Origin: Candidatus Neoanaerotignum tabaqchaliae
Lineage (GTDB): Bacteria > Bacillota > Clostridia > Lachnospirales > Anaerotignaceae
DNA length: 12,942 nt
Assembly: GCA_904420235.1 (NCBI GenBank)
Contig: CAJFUS010000163.1
Location: 1-12,942, forward strand
Reading direction: 5' to 3'
In this document: positions 1 to 6,618 of the stretch, one piece after another
Layout of the letters: each line of letters opens with the position of its first letter
How positions within the stretch are numbered: the first letter of the stretch is position 1
Translations under genes and position numbers: made by a program
The notes under the pieces: model-generated
What the model was told of the DNA's origin: nothing
Database searches by the model: none
The model's input: only the letters and a program-made list of their open reading frames with translations

Positions 1-440
1 CTTGCGCGTCCTGAAATACATACATTGTGAACAGGTATAATTTTTGTGGCAGGGTCAGGGCCTCTGAAAAGCCTTTTTCCCGGATAGTTTTTCTGCCATT
101 GAATAAGATGCGGCTCCTCTTTAATAAGCTGCTCTGAATATGGCATCTCGGCCATTTCAAGATAGCCAAAATCGTGATTTATTTTTCCTCTGTCGGCGGC
201 GGCCATAAATCTTACTGTTCCCTCAACCATAACGCCGTCGCTTGTTGTTGTAACAACGTCTTGGTCGAATATATTCATTCCAACAGGCCCGTCAACGGTT
301 TTAGCAACGGCCTCAAAAGCCTCTTTTGGAGTAACTCCGGCAGCCTTTACCTCTCTATAATCAATAAAAGCTATGTTAAGGGGCACATATTTTCCCTCAA
401 GTATGCCTTCTGGTACCATTTTATAAGTTAATTTAGCCAT
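1..440 (-). CDS. Unrecognised protein, C-terminus cut off by window edge
   Basis: I do not recognise this protein. The reading frame starts at ATG 440 behind a strong GGGGAGGT ribosome binding site and stays open to the window edge, giving 146 residues with the C-terminus missing. It starts MAKLTYKMVPEGIL and looks like a soluble cytoplasmic enzyme: no signal peptide, no membrane segment, mixed hydrophobic and charged residues. The last visible stretch, PVHNVCISGRA (about residues 136-146), has a lone cysteine in a small-residue context that could be functional, but I cannot tie it to a family. It lies 18 bases after the 126-residue gene upstream, so the two are almost certainly co-transcribed from the promoter at 938-966. 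Codon use and the good ribosome binding site argue for a real, well-expressed gene. No function is assigned. Confidence 0.8.
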   Translation of the reverse strand, partial: MAKLTYKMVPEGILEGKYVPLNIAFIDYREVKAAGVTPKEAFEAVAKTVDGPVGMNIFDQDVVTTTSDGVMVEGTVRFMAAADRGKINHDFGYLEMAEMPYSEQLIKEEPHLIQWQKNYPGKRLFRGPDPATKIIPVHNVCISGRA

Positions 441-458
441 TTAAATTACCTCCCCAAA

Positions 459-839
459 TTAGTGCCTTCCAATGCCAGGTCTTCTATCGTCAATATCATC
501 GCAGTCAAGAAGATACGCTTCTTCCGTAGGGTGAAGTATGTTAACCACCTCAAGAATAGCGCTAACTGCCTTGCCGTCTTTGTCAACGCCTTTAATTATA
601 ACAGTGTGCATTGTTTCCGGAACACGCGGTATAACCTGAAACTCTATTTTTTCAACGCCGTCTTTCATTGTCATTTCTCTTACGGCATGCTCTATACGTC
701 CTGTTCTTAAAGACTGCATTTTAGCGGAAGTAAGATTTTCAAGTCCTCTTATCTCAATTTCTTTAGGGCGTGGACTTTGTTCAGCCGCAACCCTCATTTT
801 TTGCAAAAACTCTGGTAATTTCGTGTGCATTAATTTCAT
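459..839 (-). CDS. Unrecognised 126-residue cytoplasmic protein
   Basis: I do not recognise this gene. An upstream start at 872 is possible, but ATG 839 is preferred because AAAGGGTGG precedes it at good spacing; the product is then MKLMHTKLPEFL..., 126 residues. It has no signal peptide or membrane helix. The first half is basic, with a segment reading PRPKEIEIRGLENLTSAKMQ (about residues 25-44); the second half alternates beta-type hydrophobic stretches (VEKIEFQVIP, HTVIIKGVDKDG, SAILEVVNIL) and ends in an acidic and then basic tail, DCDDIDDRRPGIGRH. This suggests a compact alpha/beta subunit or accessory protein. It is the first gene of an operon with the truncated gene at 1-440, 18 bases downstream, so the two products probably work together or form a complex (inference from spacing only). 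Confidence 0.8.
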   Translation of the reverse strand: MKLMHTKLPEFLQKMRVAAEQSPRPKEIEIRGLENLTSAKMQSLRTGRIEHAVREMTMKDGVEKIEFQVIPRVPETMHTVIIKGVDKDGKAVSAILEVVNILHPTEEAYLLDCDDIDDRRPGIGRH

Positions 840-854
840 ATTAACCACCCTTTC

Positions 855-868
855 TGCTGTACACAGCA
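855..868. promoter_or_regulatory. Short palindrome in leader of the unknown operon
   Basis: TGCTGT-AC-ACAGCA is a perfect 6+6 inverted repeat in the 5' leader, 15 bases upstream of ATG 839 and next to its ribosome binding site. The two-base centre makes an RNA hairpin unlikely but fits a DNA operator or chance. No regulator can be named. Confidence 0.25.
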
Positions 869-937
869 ACATTTACAACACAAAAAGCAAAACTTAATTC
901 TTATATACGAACAGCGTGCTCTCTATTGACCATATAA

Positions 938-966
938 ATAATATCAGACGATTTGATATAAGTCAA
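938..966 (-). promoter_or_regulatory. Sigma-A promoter of the unknown two-gene operon
   Basis: On the minus strand TTGACT (rc of 961-966) and TATTAT (rc of 938-943) are separated by exactly 17 bases. Each box is one mismatch from consensus. Transcription should start near 931, leaving a leader of about 90 bases before ATG 839. Confidence 0.7.
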
Positions 967-1307
967 TGAATAATTTTAATAAAATCCCTCCAAACCGTTG
1001 ATTTTTTAATGTTTTTATATTATTTGAATGAACAAAAACACGCTGTTTTTTCGCCGCAATTCATAAATAAAGCGGTCCGCTGTCAGACCGCCTTACCATT
1101 GATTTTTGTCATTTAAATATACAAAGATTATTTTTTTCAAAATTTTAGTTGTTAAATATTACTTATTTCACTGTGTGTATATAATGTTTTTATGGCATAA
1201 ATTGTTTACATTCAAAAATCGACTATCTGTGTTAAAAAACATTATTTAAAATAATTTATTTTATAAATATCTCTATAAAAATTTATTTTAAATAAAATTA
1301 AAACAAA
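967..1307. other. AT-rich intergenic region
   Basis: This stretch separates the unknown operon from the metallopeptidase gene. Apart from the GC-rich hairpin at 1070-1094 it is very AT-rich, with no convincing ORF, tRNA or repeat. A TATAAT on the plus strand at 1180-1185 lacks both a -35 partner and a downstream plus-strand gene. Confidence 0.6.
1070..1094 (-). terminator. Possible weak intrinsic terminator
   Basis: GCGGTC (1072-1077) and GACCGC (1086-1091) form a 6-bp GC-rich stem with an 8-base loop. On the minus strand it is followed by TTTATTTA, an imperfect U-tract. It lies more than 200 bases beyond the metallopeptidase stop, so it could end that transcript before the next promoter at 938-966. 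The weak U-tract keeps confidence low. Confidence 0.35.
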
Positions 1308-2024
1308 TTAAATACCGTCTTTGTAATGTGTATCAATTATTTTTTTTAATTTTTTCCAATCCGGAACATATTTCTCAAGTACGGCATAAAACCTGTCGTT
1401 GTGCCCACGTACAATAAAATGTGTAAGTTCGTGGGCAGCAACCTGTCTTATACACTTGGCGTCGGCCTTTATAAGCTGAAGATTCAGCGTTATTTTATTT
1501 GTCCTCACATTACAACTGCCCCATCGTGTTTTCATGTTTCTTATGGTCATATCAGGTCGAGGTATGCCTTCCTGTTTCATTTCAGCATATGTTTTATAGA
1601 GTATTTCTGAAAATATACTTTGAGCCTTATCCTCTAAAAATTTTAAATATTGTTTTTTAATCTCTTCCATATCATCAAATTTGGAAACAATATTTATTTT
1701 GTCACCGTCAATAAATACATTATTTTTATGGCCGTCCAATATATCTATTGTGTATTGATTTCCAAGAAAGTATACTTTCTTTCCCCTGTAAATCATATTG
1801 TCTGGCTTTGAAAGATTATATCTTTCTATTTCGGCTGTGTTTCTTATTATCCACTCCGCCTTAGACTCCACAAAACCCGTAATAGCGTTTAAAGGAGTTT
1901 TTTGCGGAGCTGATACAGTTATAAGACATTTCTCATTTATTCGTATATTTATATTTTTAATTTTCTTTCTTATTAATGTATACTCAACAGGTATACCCAT
2001 ATAGCTAAAAGAATGCACGCTCAA
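1308..2024 (-). CDS. YgjP-like (DUF45) HExxH metallopeptidase
   Basis: Predicted zinc metallopeptidase of the YgjP/DUF45 (M48-like, WLM-type) family; substrates are unknown. The diagnostic C-terminal signature is present: RWGSC at residues 167-171, then AAHELTHF with zinc ligands H198 and H202 and catalytic E199, and a third ligand H208 in RGHND. The N-terminal half has the family's beta-rich region (VEYTLIRKKIKNINIRI). Length (238 residues) is normal. No signal peptide, so cytoplasmic. The start is uncertain: the longest frame begins at TTG 2024 with only a weak GGTGG eight bases upstream; GTG 2018 and ATG 2000 are alternatives. It lies 45 bases after the M16C peptidase gene with no terminator between them, so co-transcription is likely. 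Family call is firm; start is not. Confidence 0.9.
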   Translation of the reverse strand: MSVHSFSYMGIPVEYTLIRKKIKNINIRINEKCLITVSAPQKTPLNAITGFVESKAEWIIRNTAEIERYNLSKPDNMIYRGKKVYFLGNQYTIDILDGHKNNVFIDGDKINIVSKFDDMEEIKKQYLKFLEDKAQSIFSEILYKTYAEMKQEGIPRPDMTIRNMKTRWGSCNVRTNKITLNLQLIKADAKCIRQVAAHELTHFIVRGHNDRFYAVLEKYVPDWKKLKKIIDTHYKDGI

Positions 2025-2069
2025 AACAAAACCACCACTTACTTAATCTACTGCTTAACTGCCATATTA

Positions 2070-4952
2070 TCATTTAATAAGCTTTCTTACACTGTTGTAA
2101 AAATCACTTACTCCATTTATCATGTTTTCATTCCCTATTGTAACAAAGGCGCTTTTTTCAGAAACCGCGTCAAGAATGTCAGCAAAAAATGCTATGTCAC
2201 TTTCTCCGGCTGACAAAAGCTCATCCCTTGATTTTTGAGTGTCATAGGCGCTTATTCCTTCCATATATCTTAAAACGGCTATGTCTATTTTGTCTGAATT
2301 GCTCTTTGGCCTGTCAATGTCGTTTATGGCGCCAAGTATATATTTGTCAATGTCACTCTGTGAAAGCTTAAGCTCTCTCAAAAATTTTCCGGCTGATTTA
2401 TATATATTAAATGTTCCCAAAATATTAGGGTCTCTGTATGAATAGAAATACAAACTTCCATTTCTCAAAACAGAGCAGCCACATCCATAGGCTCCGCCCT
2501 TTACTCTCACCTGATTCCATAAATACTCAGTGTTTATTATATTTTTTACAGCATTAAACGCTCCGTTATACTCAAAACCAAGCTTTATGAAATCTGCCGC
2601 CGCAGAATTATAAACAATTTTCGACGAATCCGTAAGGGCTTCTTTATATATTGATGGCTCAAACTCAAAACTCCATGGTTTTTCCTGTCCATTTGGAAGC
2701 TTTTCAAAAAATTTGTCAAAAAGTCTCTGAACAGTTTTAAGGCCGGTATCGTCTGAAAGTGAGGCTGAAATAAAATTGTCTTTTGTGAAAATCATTTCAG
2801 ACACTTCCCTCAATTTTTGCCCTACAAACTCAGCATTATCAATGTTATCCGAAATAAAATCGTTAAAGGTTATTCCCCTTGTTAAGTCTTTATATTTAGA
2901 ACCTTCTTTTATATATGAAAGAGCTCTTAAAGACGAATATATATGGCCGTTGTCGCTTAAATATGTGCTGTTTCTTAAAGCAAGCTCTCTCATTATTTTA
3001 GAGAGGCTGTCGGTTTTTGAGTAATCCATGTTTAATATAAGACTTTCAAAAATACCAAAAAGCTTTTCAGCATTTCTAAGCAGTGCCTTACCATTTATTG
3101 TGATAACAGGTTTAATTCCGTCTCTGTCCTCAAAAATATCGCAGTTTCCATAAATCCCTCCCGTATACATGTTAATTTCGGAAGGCATTTCCTCATAGGA
3201 ATACTCTTTTGTATCCAACTTTCCTATGACTCTTGAAAGCAATGCGGCATAACTAATCATATCTTTTGGTACGGATTTAAGGCTGAACATCATTTTGACA
3301 TAAACTATTCCGTCGGTCTTTTCCTCAATAGCTATTCCTCTGCCTGTTTTTTCCCAATTAATAGGCGTCGATTTTTTATCAACCTCATTTATTGACACAA
3401 AAGGTATTTTGCTTAAATCCTCAGCGGAGTCGGCGCTTTCCTGAAATTCCTTAAGTGCCTTTGTATCGTTTACTATTTTTTCCAAATCTTCCTTTGAAAG
3501 GCTGTTCTTATAATCCTCCAACTCTTTTTTAATAACATTGTCATTTTCAGCCTGAAGCCCTTCCTTTGGAGTTATAACAGTAAATGACTTATGGCTGTTG
3601 TTAAGTATCTTTTCCTTTATAAGACTCTCAAAATAACCATTTGAAATATTATTTCTAATCTCATCAAAATATTTCCATATTTTAACACTTTCCACAGGGT
3701 CGCTGTTGTGCAGATAACCATACATCATTCTCATTCCATGGGCAAGGCCCTTTGGTCTGTATCCATAGTCGGCCTCTCTTAAAAGAAACTCCATATAGTT
3801 TATAGCGGACAATAACAATTTTTCATCTATACCGTTTTTACATATGTTTTCAAGAACATCATAAACAGTTTTCTTAAATACCTCTCTGTCATCAAAGCGG
3901 CATTTTTTACCAACTATTTTAAGGGTCATTTGATATGTCGAATTATCAAACCATCCCTCAACATCACCGCAGATACCTTTGTTTATAAGTTCTTTTTTAA
4001 CAGGAGAACCATTGAGCTCAAAAAGTATATAGCTTAATATTTCCATTGAAAACTGTAAAAGTATGTCAGTTGATTTTCCAATAACATAATTAAGGGACAT
4101 ATAACTTCCGTTTTCCTCAGCTTTCAGTGCTGGATAAAATCCCTCAGAATACTCCTTAAATGTTTTGTTAACTGCATCTATGTCAAAACTATTTCCGCAG
4201 TTAAATTCCGATATATACTCGTTAACCATGTTCATATATTTTTCAGGCTCCATATCGCCATAAATATATATATAACTATTTGCCGGATTATAAAACTTAT
4301 TGTAAAATTCCTTAAATTCGTTATAAGTAAGATATGGTATGGCCGATGGGTCACCGCCAGACTCAAAACCATACGGAGTATCTCCAAAAAGACTTTTGGA
4401 GGCTAAATTGTCAAGTATTCTGTCTGGCTGCGAAAGAGCGCCTTTCATCTCATTATAAACAACACCGTTATATTTAAGCTCGCCGTCAGGATTTTCAAGC
4501 TCATAATGCCAGCCCTCTTGCATAAAAAGCCTTTTGTCTTTAACAACATTAGGTTTAAAAACAGCGTCAAGATACACGCTGACAAGATTTTCAAAATCTT
4601 TATCATTGCAGCTTGCAACTGGATACATTGTTTTGTCAGAATATGTTAAAGCGTTAAGATATGTGTTAAGAGAACCCTTTGCAAGTTCGTTAAAAGGGTC
4701 TTTAACAGGATATTTCTGGGAGCCGCACAAAACAGAGTGCTCCATAATGTGAGCTGTTCCCTTGTCGTTTTCAGGCGGCGTTTTAAAAGCTATAAAAAAC
4801 ACCTTGTTTTTGTCGCTGTTTTTAGCATAAAAAAGCCTCGCGCCGCTTTTAACATGTCCAAAAACATAGCATTCTGAGCCTATATCGTCAACATACTCAT
4901 TTTTTAAAAGTTCAAATCCACTATATACATTCCCAACAGAAAAATCGCCCAT
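2070..4952 (-). CDS. M16C insulinase-family peptidase (PreP/Cym1-like)
   Basis: Large zinc metallopeptidase of the M16C (presequence protease) family, which degrades unstructured peptides inside a closed chamber made by two homologous halves joined by a hinge. The inverted zinc motif HxxEH is HIMEH at residues 68-72 (H68, H72 ligands, E71 catalytic), followed by CGS; the distal glutamate ligand is E168 in YNEMKGA. The C-terminal half carries the conserved RVKGGAYGCG segment, matching the Arg and Tyr that contact substrate in PreP. With 960 residues it has the full M16C length. ATG 4952 is chosen because AAAGGGTGA precedes it and because the longer frame (ATG 5036) would start upstream of the likely promoter at 5002-5031. 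Without the extra 28 residues there is no signal peptide, so it is cytoplasmic. The YgjP-like peptidase follows 45 bases downstream. Confidence 0.93.
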   Translation of the reverse strand: MGDFSVGNVYSGFELLKNEYVDDIGSECYVFGHVKSGARLFYAKNSDKNKVFFIAFKTPPENDKGTAHIMEHSVLCGSQKYPVKDPFNELAKGSLNTYLNALTYSDKTMYPVASCNDKDFENLVSVYLDAVFKPNVVKDKRLFMQEGWHYELENPDGELKYNGVVYNEMKGALSQPDRILDNLASKSLFGDTPYGFESGGDPSAIPYLTYNEFKEFYNKFYNPANSYIYIYGDMEPEKYMNMVNEYISEFNCGNSFDIDAVNKTFKEYSEGFYPALKAEENGSYMSLNYVIGKSTDILLQFSMEILSYILFELNGSPVKKELINKGICGDVEGWFDNSTYQMTLKIVGKKCRFDDREVFKKTVYDVLENICKNGIDEKLLLSAINYMEFLLREADYGYRPKGLAHGMRMMYGYLHNSDPVESVKIWKYFDEIRNNISNGYFESLIKEKILNNSHKSFTVITPKEGLQAENDNVIKKELEDYKNSLSKEDLEKIVNDTKALKEFQESADSAEDLSKIPFVSINEVDKKSTPINWEKTGRGIAIEEKTDGIVYVKMMFSLKSVPKDMISYAALLSRVIGKLDTKEYSYEEMPSEINMYTGGIYGNCDIFEDRDGIKPVITINGKALLRNAEKLFGIFESLILNMDYSKTDSLSKIMRELALRNSTYLSDNGHIYSSLRALSYIKEGSKYKDLTRGITFNDFISDNIDNAEFVGQKLREVSEMIFTKDNFISASLSDDTGLKTVQRLFDKFFEKLPNGQEKPWSFEFEPSIYKEALTDSSKIVYNSAAADFIKLGFEYNGAFNAVKNIINTEYLWNQVRVKGGAYGCGCSVLRNGSLYFYSYRDPNILGTFNIYKSAGKFLRELKLSQSDIDKYILGAINDIDRPKSNSDKIDIAVLRYMEGISAYDTQKSRDELLSAGESDIAFFADILDAVSEKSAFVTIGNENMINGVSDFYNSVRKLIK

Positions 4953-5001
4953 AAAATCACCCTTTTTGCTAAAACTATCAAATACTAAAATCAACAGCAA
5001 A

Positions 5002-5031
5002 ATTATATCATAAAATCCCAATAATTGTTTA
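5002..5031 (-). promoter_or_regulatory. Promoter of the M16C peptidase operon
   Basis: On the minus strand a perfect TATAAT (rc of 5002-5007) is preceded by TGA, an extended -10. A weak -35, TAAACA (rc of 5026-5031), lies 18 bases upstream. Transcription from about 4995 excludes the ATG at 5036 as a start and supports ATG 4952. Confidence 0.55.
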
Positions 5032-5039
5032 TACATTTT

Positions 5040-5062
5040 ATTTTGCCCACAAAAGGCAAAAT
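5040..5062. repeat. 8-bp inverted repeat upstream of the peptidase promoter
   Basis: ATTTTGCC (5040-5047) and GGCAAAAT (5055-5062) are perfect 8-base arms around a 7-base spacer. It sits nine bases upstream of the -35 box at 5026-5031. No U-tract follows on either strand, so an operator or upstream element is more likely than a terminator. Unassigned. Confidence 0.45.
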
Positions 5063-5222
5063 AACAACTTATATATTTTATTCATTTACAGAAGCAAAAG
5101 CTAATGCCATATAAGCTTTATAATACCGTCATATATTTAAAGTGTTCATTTTAATAGTATATTTACGGTTAAACTGCAACAATTATAATTTTTTAAAAAT
5201 TAAATCCTATCTGCTATAGCTA
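5063..5222. other. AT-rich divergent intergenic region
   Basis: AT-rich DNA between the divergent peptidase and gdx transcription units. There is no ORF or RNA gene. A loose imperfect inverted repeat (ACCGT near 5127 and ACGGT near 5165) is not strong enough to call. Confidence 0.5.
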
Positions 5223-5251
5223 TTGACATATAATTTTTAATATGCTAAAGT
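5223..5251 (+). promoter_or_regulatory. Sigma-A promoter of gdx
   Basis: Perfect TTGACA (5223-5228), 17-base spacer, then TAAAGT (5246-5251) preceded by TGC, an extended -10. Predicted start near 5258, immediately before the structured leader. Confidence 0.7.
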
Positions 5252-5257
5252 TGGATA

Positions 5258-5347
5258 AAATTTGCCTTGCCGCCGGGTAATGCAAAGCGTTTATCAAACA
5301 CGTCGTAAGGCCTTAGAAGACGTGTTTGGTAGACGCTTTATTTTTTT
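5258..5347 (+). promoter_or_regulatory. Probable guanidine-IV type riboswitch leader of gdx
   Basis: The leader folds into two consecutive hairpins. The first (TTTGC 5261-5265 with GCAAA 5282-5286) has a 16-base loop containing CCGCCGGGTAA; the second is a long terminator hairpin. CCTT (5265-5268) near the first loop is complementary to AAGG (5307-5310) in the second loop, permitting a kissing interaction. The 3' arm of the first hairpin shares AAA 5284-5286 with the base of the terminator, so stabilising hairpin 1 would disfavour termination: an ON switch. The architecture matches what I recall of the guanidine-IV (mepA) class of Clostridia, and the gene is a guanidinium exporter, which fits. 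Guanidine-I is excluded because fewer than 30 bases precede the terminator. Class assignment is from memory and gene context, not from a covariance search. Confidence 0.55.
5284..5347 (+). terminator. Conditional intrinsic terminator (attenuator) before gdx
   Basis: AAAGCGT (5284-5290) pairs with ACGCTTT (5333-5339) and CAAACACGTC (5295-5304) pairs with GACGTGTTTG (5319-5328), around a 14-base loop; a 4x4 internal loop separates the two helices. Seven T residues follow at 5341-5347. Its place just before the gdx ribosome binding site means it must be overridden for expression. Confidence 0.85.
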
Positions 5348-5366
5348 ATTTTAAGGAGGAATATAT

Positions 5367-5687
5367 ATGGCTTGGATATATTTAATTTTCGCCGGACTGC
5401 TTGAGGTTTTTTGGTCAACCTGTCTTAAGATGTCAAACGGTTTTACAGTTTTAAAATTTTCAGTTTTAACAATTGCGGGCATGATTTTCAGTTTTTTGCT
5501 TCTTTCAATGGCAATGAAAACACTGCCCCTTGGAACATCGTACGCCACATGGACCGGCATAGGAGCCGTTGGCGCCGTAATAGTTGGAATAGTTCTGTTC
5601 AAAGAGCCTCTTACTTTGTTAAGGCTTTTGTTTGTTGCATTTATACTTATAGGAATAATTGGTCTAAAGCTCACATCAGGCCATTAA
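5367..5687 (+). CDS. gdx: Guanidinium exporter, SMR family (Gdx/SugE)
   Basis: Small multidrug resistance family transporter of the Gdx (SugE) subtype. In this family a dual-topology dimer in the membrane exports guanidinium in exchange for protons. At 106 residues it has the normal length, with four transmembrane helices at about residues 3-20, 29-49, 58-77 and 84-103. The central glutamate E13 (AGLLEVFW) and the Gdx binding-site residues W16, S42, Y59 and W62 are all present, in the same positions and surroundings I remember for characterised clostridial Gdx. The GTSYATWTGIGAVGA segment is typical of Gdx rather than of EmrE/QacC polydrug pumps. ATG 5367 follows AAGGAGGA at ideal spacing. 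The gene is alone on its transcript, behind a promoter and a probable guanidine riboswitch, which independently supports the substrate. No clear terminator follows. Confidence 0.92.
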   Translation: MAWIYLIFAGLLEVFWSTCLKMSNGFTVLKFSVLTIAGMIFSFLLLSMAMKTLPLGTSYATWTGIGAVGAVIVGIVLFKEPLTLLRLLFVAFILIGIIGLKLTSGH

Positions 5688-5760
5688 AACAAAATTCCGG
5701 CGGCATGTTTTTATTTTCAAATTTTTAATATTTATTTTACATATTTGAAACATAAAACTC

Positions 5761-5789
5761 TTGACAATAACAGATAAGCATATTATAAT
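5761..5789 (+). promoter_or_regulatory. Perfect-consensus promoter of rubrerythrin gene
   Basis: TTGACA (5761-5766), exactly 17 bases, TATAAT (5784-5789): both boxes match the sigma-A consensus fully. This predicts very high basal expression unless repressed; candidate operator boxes overlap the -10. Confidence 0.85.
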
Positions 5790-5814
5790 AACTATCAGTT
5801 GATAATTATTTTTA
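5783..5814. promoter_or_regulatory. Candidate PerR/Fur-type operator boxes
   Basis: TTATAATAACTATCA (5783-5797) matches the 7-1-7 PerR box TTATAATNATTATAA at all but two fixed positions and covers the -10 box. TGATAATTATTTTTA (5800-5814) similarly resembles the related TGATAATNATTATCA Fur-type box. ACTATCA-GT-TGATAAT across them is itself an inverted repeat. PerR control of rubrerythrins is known in clostridia; its use here is inferred. AT-richness makes chance matches fairly easy. Confidence 0.4.
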
Positions 5815-5839
5815 TTTAAATTAAAGGAGGATTTACACA

Positions 5840-6382
5840 ATGAAAAAATTTGTTTGTTCAGTTTGCGGATATGTTCATACAGGCGATAAGGCTCCAGACA
5901 AATGTCCAGTTTGCGGAGCTCCAGCAGAAAAATTTGTTGAGCAAAGCGGAGAAATGAGCTGGGCTTCAGAGCACGTTGTAGGCGTTGCTCAGGGCGCAAG
6001 CGAGGATATAATGGAAGACTTAAGAGCTAACTTTAACGGAGAGTGCACAGAGGTAGGAATGTACCTTGCAATGGCAAGAGTAGCTCACAGAGAAGGTTAT
6101 CCAGAAATCGGCCTTTACTGGGAGAAAGCCGCTTATGAAGAGGCTGAGCATGCCGCTAAGTTTGCAGAGCTTTTAGGCGAAGTTGTTACCGACTCAACAA
6201 AGAAAAACCTTGAGCTTAGAATTGAGGCTGAAAACGGTGCTACAGCTGGAAAAACAGACCTTGCTAAAAGAGCTAAAGCCGCTAATCTTGACGCTATCCA
6301 TGACACAGTACATGAAATGGCAAGGGACGAGGCTCGTCACGGAAAGGCTTTCTTAGGTCTTTACAACAGATACTTCAAATAA
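5840..6382 (+). CDS. Reverse rubrerythrin (N-terminal rubredoxin + di-iron domain)
   Basis: Cytoplasmic peroxide-scavenging protein of anaerobes. Unlike classical rubrerythrin, the rubredoxin-like Fe(Cys)4 domain comes first: C6-x2-C9 and C22-x2-C25 in residues 1-35. A linker of about 20 residues leads to the ferritin-like di-iron domain (about 55-180), with E68, E101-x2-H104 (EEAEH) and E164-x2-H167 (DEARH) as visible ligands. In characterised reverse rubrerythrins electrons pass from NADH through partner redox proteins to reduce hydrogen peroxide and oxygen. Length (180 residues) is standard. ATG 5840 lies nine bases after AAGGAGG. It is a single-gene unit with a perfect promoter, PerR-like boxes and a strong terminator, fitting an abundant oxidative-stress protein. 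Confidence 0.95.
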   Translation: MKKFVCSVCGYVHTGDKAPDKCPVCGAPAEKFVEQSGEMSWASEHVVGVAQGASEDIMEDLRANFNGECTEVGMYLAMARVAHREGYPEIGLYWEKAAYEEAEHAAKFAELLGEVVTDSTKKNLELRIEAENGATAGKTDLAKRAKAANLDAIHDTVHEMARDEARHGKAFLGLYNRYFK

Positions 6383-6395
6383 TTACAATAAGTGT

Positions 6396-6421
6396 AAAAG
6401 CGGCCTAATGGCCGCTTTTTT
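6396..6421 (+). terminator. Intrinsic terminator of rubrerythrin gene
   Basis: AAAAGCGGCC (6396-6405) and GGCCGCTTTT (6410-6419) form a perfect 10-bp stem with a 4-base TAAT loop, and the T-run extends to 6421, 13 bases after the stop codon. Confidence 0.92.
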
Positions 6422-6555
6422 AATTGATTGTGCAAATAAAATCACACAGTGGTTTTACATGACTGCTTTATATTCACTGTTACACTATGCGTGTTGATAA
6501 TTATTTATAAATGACTGTTTAAAATAATTAATTATAAAAAACTATTTTATATTTA

Positions 6556-6584
6556 TTTACACAGTAAGCTTAATATTGTATTAT
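6556..6584 (+). promoter_or_regulatory. Sigma-A promoter of zinc-ribbon membrane protein
   Basis: TTTACA (6556-6561), 17 bases, TATTAT (6579-6584): one mismatch in each box. The -10 overlaps an in-frame ATG at 6583, so transcription (about 6591) starts after that codon and the true start must be ATG 6619. Confidence 0.7.
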
Positions 6585-6618
6585 GAATATACTATTAATT
6601 AAATGGGTGGTGAATAAA

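Noticed and set aside
1180..1185. TATAAT on the plus strand
   Set aside because: No -35 at 16-18 bases, no extended -10 TG, and no plus-strand gene downstream.
5255..5290. Guanidine-I (ykkC) aptamer upstream of gdx
   Set aside because: Fewer than 30 bases lie between the transcription start and the terminator, far too short for that class, and its conserved core motifs are absent.
5688..5730. Possible terminator after gdx
   Set aside because: A GC-rich patch (CCGGCGGC) and T-run are present but no stem of useful length forms.
5676..5999. 107-residue minus-strand frame over the rubrerythrin promoter
   Set aside because: Antisense to the rubrerythrin N-terminus and its control region; no ribosome binding site.
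6446..6480. Inverted repeat ACAGTG / CACTGT between rubrerythrin and the DUF2628 gene
   Set aside because: Six-base arms with a 23-base spacer are expected by chance in this amount of sequence.
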